Assembly (NCBI RefSeq): GCF_001938945.1
Contig: NZ_MKIO01000031.1
Span: forward strand, 124,001 to 188,000
DNA: 64,000 bases
From: Xaviernesmea rhizosphaerae
Lineage (GTDB): Bacteria > Pseudomonadota > Alphaproteobacteria > Rhizobiales > Rhizobiaceae
Reading direction: 5' to 3'
The position numbers were made by a program, and so were the translations under genes. The notes under the pieces are model-generated. The model did not search any database, was not told where the DNA came from, and worked only from the letters and a program-made list of their open reading frames with translations. Positions 60,321 through 64,000 of this stretch are shown one piece after another. Each line of letters begins with the position of its first letter. The first letter of the stretch is position 1.

Positions 60321-60351
60321 CAAAGCCCGCCGCCCCAGGCGGCGGGCTTTG
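60321..60351. terminator. Bidirectional terminator between Ugp-type operon and LacI gene
   Basis: CAAAGCCCGCCGCC and GGCGGCGGGCTTTG form a perfect 14-bp stem with a CCA loop, 12 bases past the LacI stop on one side and about 160 bases past the binding-protein stop on the other. The stem ends in AAA/TTT, so both transcripts get a short U-run. Confidence 0.85.
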
Positions 60352-60362
60352 CGCCTGCGCCA

Positions 60363-61346
60363 TCACACCGCCCGCGCCGTGCCCCCTGCCCGCAGCGAGA
60401 AGGCGAGCTGCAGATGGCGCGCCACGGCGGCGTTTTCCGCCATGTCGAGCAGGAGCGAGGCGGCCACCGCGCCCATGCTGGCATCCGGCATCTCGATCGT
60501 CGTCAGCGCCGGGGTCATCATCTGGCCAATGGCGATGCCGTCGAAGCCGGCCACGGAGAGATCCTGCGGCACGCCGAGGCCCTGCCGTCTGAGGGCGCCG
60601 ATGACGCCGAAGGCCAGAAGATCATTGGAGGCAATGACCGCCGTGGGCGCCTCCTGCGCCAGGATGGCGGTCAGATCCAGCTGATCATAGGAGCCGATGA
60701 AGGGCACCTGCATCGGCGGCAGCGGCGCGACGCCGCGCCTGGCCAAGGCGTCGAGATAGCCCTGATGGCGCAGCCGGGCGCGATCGGACGCGGCGAAATT
60801 GCCCGAGACGAACAGGATGCGGCGATGGCCGAGATCGAGAAGATGGCCCGCCAGCGTGGCACCGGCCGCGCGGTTGGGCACGGTCACTGCCGCCGGCTGG
60901 CGCGGCGTGGGCGGATTGTTCAGAAGCACGGTCGGCGGCAGCGGCAGGTCCAGCACGCGGCTGGATTCCGGATCGCACAGTGTCAGGATTAGGCCGGTCG
61001 GCCGATCATTGAGCAAGGCATGGACGGCGCTCACCTCTCGTTCGGGATCGTAATGCGACTGGGCGATCAGCACGCCATGGCCGGACAGCAGCATCCGGTT
61101 CTCGATGCTCGAGAGCGAGGCGGCAAAAACCGGATTGGTGATGCTCGGAATGAGAATGCCGACCACCGGCCGGCGGGTGGAGCGGGAGGTGGCGGCAAGC
61201 CGTTCGGGTCGGTAGCCAAGCTCGGCGGCGGCCCGGCGCACCCGGCGCGCCATCTGTTCGCTCACCGGCCCGCTGCAGCCGAGCACGCGGCTGGCGCTGG
61301 CCAGCGAGCAGCCGGCCCGCTCGGCCACCTGCTGCAATGTCGTCAT
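60363..61346 (-). CDS. LacI-family regulator
   Basis: 327 residues. N-terminal LacI helix-turn-helix (TLQQVAERAGCSLASASRVL, 3-22) with hinge, then the periplasmic-binding-like sensor (VVGILIPSITNPVFAASLSS, LILTLCDPES, LLDLGHRRILFVSG, SVAGFDGIAIGQ). Convergent with the Ugp-type operon and downstream of tctBA on the same strand; the regulated genes could be either. No operator recognised. Relatively Arg-rich. Confidence 0.9.
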   Translation of the reverse strand: MTTLQQVAERAGCSLASASRVLGCSGPVSEQMARRVRRAAAELGYRPERLAATSRSTRRPVVGILIPSITNPVFAASLSSIENRMLLSGHGVLIAQSHYDPEREVSAVHALLNDRPTGLILTLCDPESSRVLDLPLPPTVLLNNPPTPRQPAAVTVPNRAAGATLAGHLLDLGHRRILFVSGNFAASDRARLRHQGYLDALARRGVAPLPPMQVPFIGSYDQLDLTAILAQEAPTAVIASNDLLAFGVIGALRRQGLGVPQDLSVAGFDGIAIGQMMTPALTTIEMPDASMGAVAASLLLDMAENAAVARHLQLAFSLRAGGTARAV

Positions 61347-61368
61347 GTCGCCTCCCCGCGGTTGGGCT

Positions 61369-61466
61369 TAGAACATCGGACCGAAAAGTGGGAACCGGTT
61401 TTCGGTCCGATGCAAAACCAAAATTCTAGAGCATCGGACTGCGGACGAGTTTCAGTCTGAAGCTCC
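61369..61466. repeat. Rhizobial palindromic repeat
   Basis: TTAGAACATCGGACCGAAAA, GTGGGAACCGGTTTTCGGTC, then GATGC, an A-rich spacer and CTAGAGCATCGGACTG...AGTCTGAAGCTCC. About the same layout as the copy at 60161-60264. It lies 22 bases upstream of the LacI start codon. Confidence 0.75.
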
Positions 61467-61625
61467 GGGGCTGCGAAGCTCGCCCCTTGCCGGTTTTCCC
61501 GATGGGCCGCGACGCTTTTATGACAGGCCGCTCCATAAAGGACCGCCCGCCGCCGGGCTCTGGGAGGAGAGCCGGACGACGGGCGGCGCATGCGCCCGGG
61601 AGGAAGGCGCGGTCAGGACATCGGG

Positions 61626-61724
61626 CTAGAGCATCGGACTGAAAACAGTCCTCAGTACGATGCTCTAGATTTTTGTTTTTGCATCGGATTTTCCCGAAAA
61701 GCGCCCGCTTTTCGCTCCGTTGCT
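61626..61724. repeat. Rhizobial palindromic repeat, diverged copy after tctA
   Basis: CTAGAGCATCGGACTGAAAA ... GTACGATGCTCTAG forms one hairpin; after a T-rich stretch GCATCGGATTTTCCCGAAAA and GCGCCCGCTTTTCG form a diverged second half. It directly abuts the tctA stop codon and may end that transcript. Confidence 0.65.
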
Positions 61725-63229
61725 CAGTCCTCTTCCTGGAACACTGTCTCGCGCTTGGCCCTGACGCTGGGCAGGAACACCGCGACCAAAACGCCCAGCG
61801 CGATGAGCAGCAGGACGGCGCTGATCGGGCGGGTGACGAAGGTGGACGGGTCGCCGCGCGACAGGATCATGGCGCGACGCAGGTTCTCTTCCAGCAGTGG
61901 GCCGAGCACGAAGCCGAGCAGCAGGGGCGCCGGCTCGCAGCGCAGCTTGGACAGGAGATAGCCTGCCAGACCGAAGCCGGCGACGGCATAGAGGTCGTAG
62001 ACATTGCCGTTGACGCTGTAGACGCCGATGGCGCAGAAGGCCATGATCGTCGGGAACAGCACGTAGTAGGGCACGGTCAGCAGCTTCACCCACATGCCGA
62101 TCAAAGGCAGGTTCAGCACCACCAGAAGCAGGTTGCCGATCCACATCGACGCGATGATGCCCCAGAACAGCGCCGGCTGTTCGGTGGCGACATTCGGGCC
62201 GGGAACGATGCCCTGGATGATCATGGCACCGACCATCAGCGCCATGACCGGGTTGGCGGGAATGCCGAGCGTCAAAAGCGGGATGAACGAGGTCTGCGCC
62301 CCGGCATTGTTGGCCGATTCCGGCCCGGCGACGCCGGCGATCGCGCCATGGCCGAATTCTTCCGGCCGCTTCGACAGCTTCTTTTCCACCGTATAGGAGG
62401 CAAAGGCCGCGAGAATGGCGCCGCCGCCGGGCAGGATGCCGAGCGCCGAGCCGATGCCGGTGCCGCGCAGGACCGGGCCGACCATCTGGCGGAAATCGTC
62501 CCTGGTCGGCATCAGGCCGGTGACCTTCTTCATCAGAACGGTGCGGCTGACCTCGCCTTCCAGATTGCGCAGGATCTCGGCGATGCCGAAGACGCCGACG
62601 GCAAGCGCCACAAAGTTCAGCCCGTCGGCATATTCCGTAATGCCCAGCGTGAAGCGCGGCGTACCGGTATAGATGTCCGTGCCGACGAGACCGAGCAGGA
62701 GGCCGAGCGCCACCATGGCCAACGCCTTGATGATCGAGCCATGGGCCAGCGCGATCGAGGAGACGAGGCCGACCACCATCAGGGAGAAATATTCGGCCGC
62801 GCCGAATTCCAGCGCCACGGCGGTGAGCGGCGGGGCGAAGATCGCCACCAGGAAGGTGGAGACCGTGCCGGCGAAGAAGGAGCCGAGCGCGGCGATGGCG
62901 AGCGCGGCGCCCGCCCGGCCCTTGCGCGCCATCTGGTAGCCGTCAATCGCCGTGACCGCCGAGGAGGATTCGCCCGGCATGTTGATCAGGATCGCCGTGG
63001 TCGAGCCGCCATATTGCGCGCCGTAATAGATGCCGGCGAGCATGATCAGCGAGGAAACCGGCTCCAGCTGGAAGGTGATCGGCAGCAGCATGGCGATGGT
63101 CGCCGTGGCGCCGATGCCGGGCAGCACGCCGATCAGCGTGCCGAGCAGCACCCCGATCAGGCAGAAGAGCAGGTTGGCCGGCGTGGCGGCGGTGGCGAAA
63201 CCGAGGACGAGATTGTTGAACAGATCCAT
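61724..63229 (-). CDS. tctA: Tripartite tricarboxylate transporter large membrane subunit
   Basis: 501 residues, about twelve membrane helices. TctA hallmarks: GVLLGTLIGVLPGIGATATI (about 27-46), GIYYGAQYGGSTTAILINMP, GSALGILPGGGAILAAFASY and the conserved PGESSSAVTAIDGYQ. Imports a carboxylate with an extracytoplasmic TctC and small TctB. tctB starts 12 bp upstream; no tctC is in the window. The acidic tail FQEED ends at a repeat. Confidence 0.94.
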   Translation of the reverse strand: MDLFNNLVLGFATAATPANLLFCLIGVLLGTLIGVLPGIGATATIAMLLPITFQLEPVSSLIMLAGIYYGAQYGGSTTAILINMPGESSSAVTAIDGYQMARKGRAGAALAIAALGSFFAGTVSTFLVAIFAPPLTAVALEFGAAEYFSLMVVGLVSSIALAHGSIIKALAMVALGLLLGLVGTDIYTGTPRFTLGITEYADGLNFVALAVGVFGIAEILRNLEGEVSRTVLMKKVTGLMPTRDDFRQMVGPVLRGTGIGSALGILPGGGAILAAFASYTVEKKLSKRPEEFGHGAIAGVAGPESANNAGAQTSFIPLLTLGIPANPVMALMVGAMIIQGIVPGPNVATEQPALFWGIIASMWIGNLLLVVLNLPLIGMWVKLLTVPYYVLFPTIMAFCAIGVYSVNGNVYDLYAVAGFGLAGYLLSKLRCEPAPLLLGFVLGPLLEENLRRAMILSRGDPSTFVTRPISAVLLLIALGVLVAVFLPSVRAKRETVFQEED

Positions 63230-63241
63230 GGATGTTTCCTC

Positions 63242-63703
63242 CTAGAACCGCAGCCAGGGGCCGAAGCGCTCGAATGGCAGGCCGAGCGCATAGCTGAAAA
63301 CGGCGACGGAGAAGACGGTGATCGCCGCCGACAGCGCCAGCGCCATCAGCGGATTGAGCTTCTGCGAGGCGAAGGAGGCGACGAAGGAGGCGATGAACAG
63401 CGCCGGAACGAAGCCGAGCCCCTGCACCGTCATGCCGAAGAGGATCGGCGCCGGCAGGATGAAGAGGATGCCCCGCCAGGCCAGTTTGCCGAAGGGCTCG
63501 CCTTGCTTGTTGAAGGACTGGAACAGGATGACCAGCCCGAGCAAAGTGAGAATGCAGGCAAGGACGAACGGGAAGTAGCCCGGCCCCATCCGGAAGGTCG
63601 TGCCCAGATCGAGCGCGAGCGACTGGATGGCGAAAAACAGGCCGAGGGCAATGAACAGGCCGCCGCACAAGGCGTCGGTCCTGTCGAAGCGTGATGACGT
63701 CAT
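63242..63703 (-). CDS. tctB: Tripartite tricarboxylate transporter small membrane subunit
   Basis: 153 residues with four membrane helices, normal for TctB. GGLFIALGLFFAIQSLAL near 14-31 and MGPGYFPFVLACILTLLGLV near 39-58 are the family marks. Precedes tctA by 12 bp. ATG 63703 has GGGGAAACC before it. Confidence 0.91.
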   Translation of the reverse strand: MTSSRFDRTDALCGGLFIALGLFFAIQSLALDLGTTFRMGPGYFPFVLACILTLLGLVILFQSFNKQGEPFGKLAWRGILFILPAPILFGMTVQGLGFVPALFIASFVASFASQKLNPLMALALSAAITVFSVAVFSYALGLPFERFGPWLRF

Positions 63704-64000
63704 GGTTTCCCCCTGGGGCAGCGCTGGCGTGATGGCGGGACGGCCAGACGCTGCGGCACGAACGGAAAGATCGGCAGATGATGAAAGGATGGCTGAAGGG
63801 GCCCGCCACGGCGGGCGCCTGAGACTGTGCGGCAGACGTTCATTTAAGCGATGACGCGGGGATCGCAGGCGGGGCGGCCGGACACGTTAGGACATCGGGC
63901 ATTTCCGAAAACCGGTTCCCACTTTTCGGTCCGATGCTCCAGGCCCATGGCCCGAGCTGTCCTGCGTTCCCGCCGGCTCTCGCTGTCCTGCCTTTACCGC
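63704..64000. other. Gene-free right end of window
   Basis: 297 bases upstream of tctB without a gene on either strand. It holds a hairpin (GCCCGCC AC GGCGGGC, 63801-63816) and a palindromic repeat (63891-63940). The expected tctC is therefore not immediately upstream. Confidence 0.55.
63891..63940. repeat. Rhizobial palindromic repeat, short copy
   Basis: GACATCGGGCATTTCCGAAA then ACCGGTTCCCACTTTTCGGT and CCGATGCTCC: the same unit as at 60161 in the opposite orientation. Confidence 0.75.

Noticed and set aside
61673..63694. A 673-codon open frame on the plus strand
   Set aside because: Antisense to tctA and tctB, which have clear family motifs; the frame has none.

Overview
The window is chromosomal-type, GC-rich DNA of an alphaproteobacterium, most likely a Rhizobiales/Rhizobiaceae member (Rhizobium, Agrobacterium, Ensifer or Shinella group). 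The basis is the dense packing of ABC-importer catabolic operons, a SbmA/BacA-type exporter fused to an ATPase (BclA-like), a DUF1062 protein, and dispersed palindromes of the kind common in rhizobial genomes (core GACCGAAAAGTGGGAACCGG). No rRNA, tRNA, CRISPR array or phage module was seen.

Layout. (1) 1-10512: a leftward nucleoside uptake and breakdown operon. Its order is BMP-type binding protein, ATPase, two permeases, VOC protein, a nucleoside hydrolase paralogue with an altered metal site, an amidohydrolase, a normal nucleoside hydrolase, and deoA (cut by the left edge). A divergent RutR-like TetR gene follows, and two RutR-box-like palindromes lie between them. (2) 10724-23006: a SorC-type regulator and a rightward island with an RbsABC-type sugar importer, an AcoAB-like TPP dehydrogenase, a hybrid protein (two lipoyl domains, E3-binding domain, alpha/beta hydrolase), an AhpD-like protein with the EX11CXXCX3H motif, an FGGY kinase and two SDRs. 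The substrate is unknown. Two copies of a MITE-like palindromic element lie at 10724-10993 and 19727-19908. (3) 23007-24625: an IS30 transposase remnant and a DUF1062 gene. (4) 24665-34963: a complete leftward non-phosphorylating L-fucose operon (importer, fucose dehydrogenase, lactonase, mutarotase, fuconate dehydratase, 2-keto-3-deoxyfuconate dehydrogenase, diketo-acid hydrolase) with a divergent GntR regulator. (5) 35163-38074: a soluble double-PAS chemoreceptor and a small RBBP9-type hydrolase. (6) 38218-49610: an XRE-cupin regulator and a Dpp-type importer joined to an LDH2-family reductase and HyuA/HyuB, probably a lactam or hydantoin-like route. (7) 50234-54635: a cysteine-free molybdopterin-fold periplasmic protein overlapping a GGDEF-EAL protein, then the BclA-like transporter. 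(8) 55066-63703: a metallophosphoesterase with a Ugp-type importer, a LacI regulator, and tctBA without an adjacent tctC.

The genes form at least five substrate-specific import and catabolism modules, each with its own regulator. Three of the binding-protein genes are followed directly by strong GC hairpins that probably set unequal expression within the operon. The most unusual parts are the lipoyl/hydrolase/AhpD assembly with no local E3, the nucleoside hydrolase paralogue that has lost two metal ligands, and the predicted RutR-type control of a nucleoside importer.
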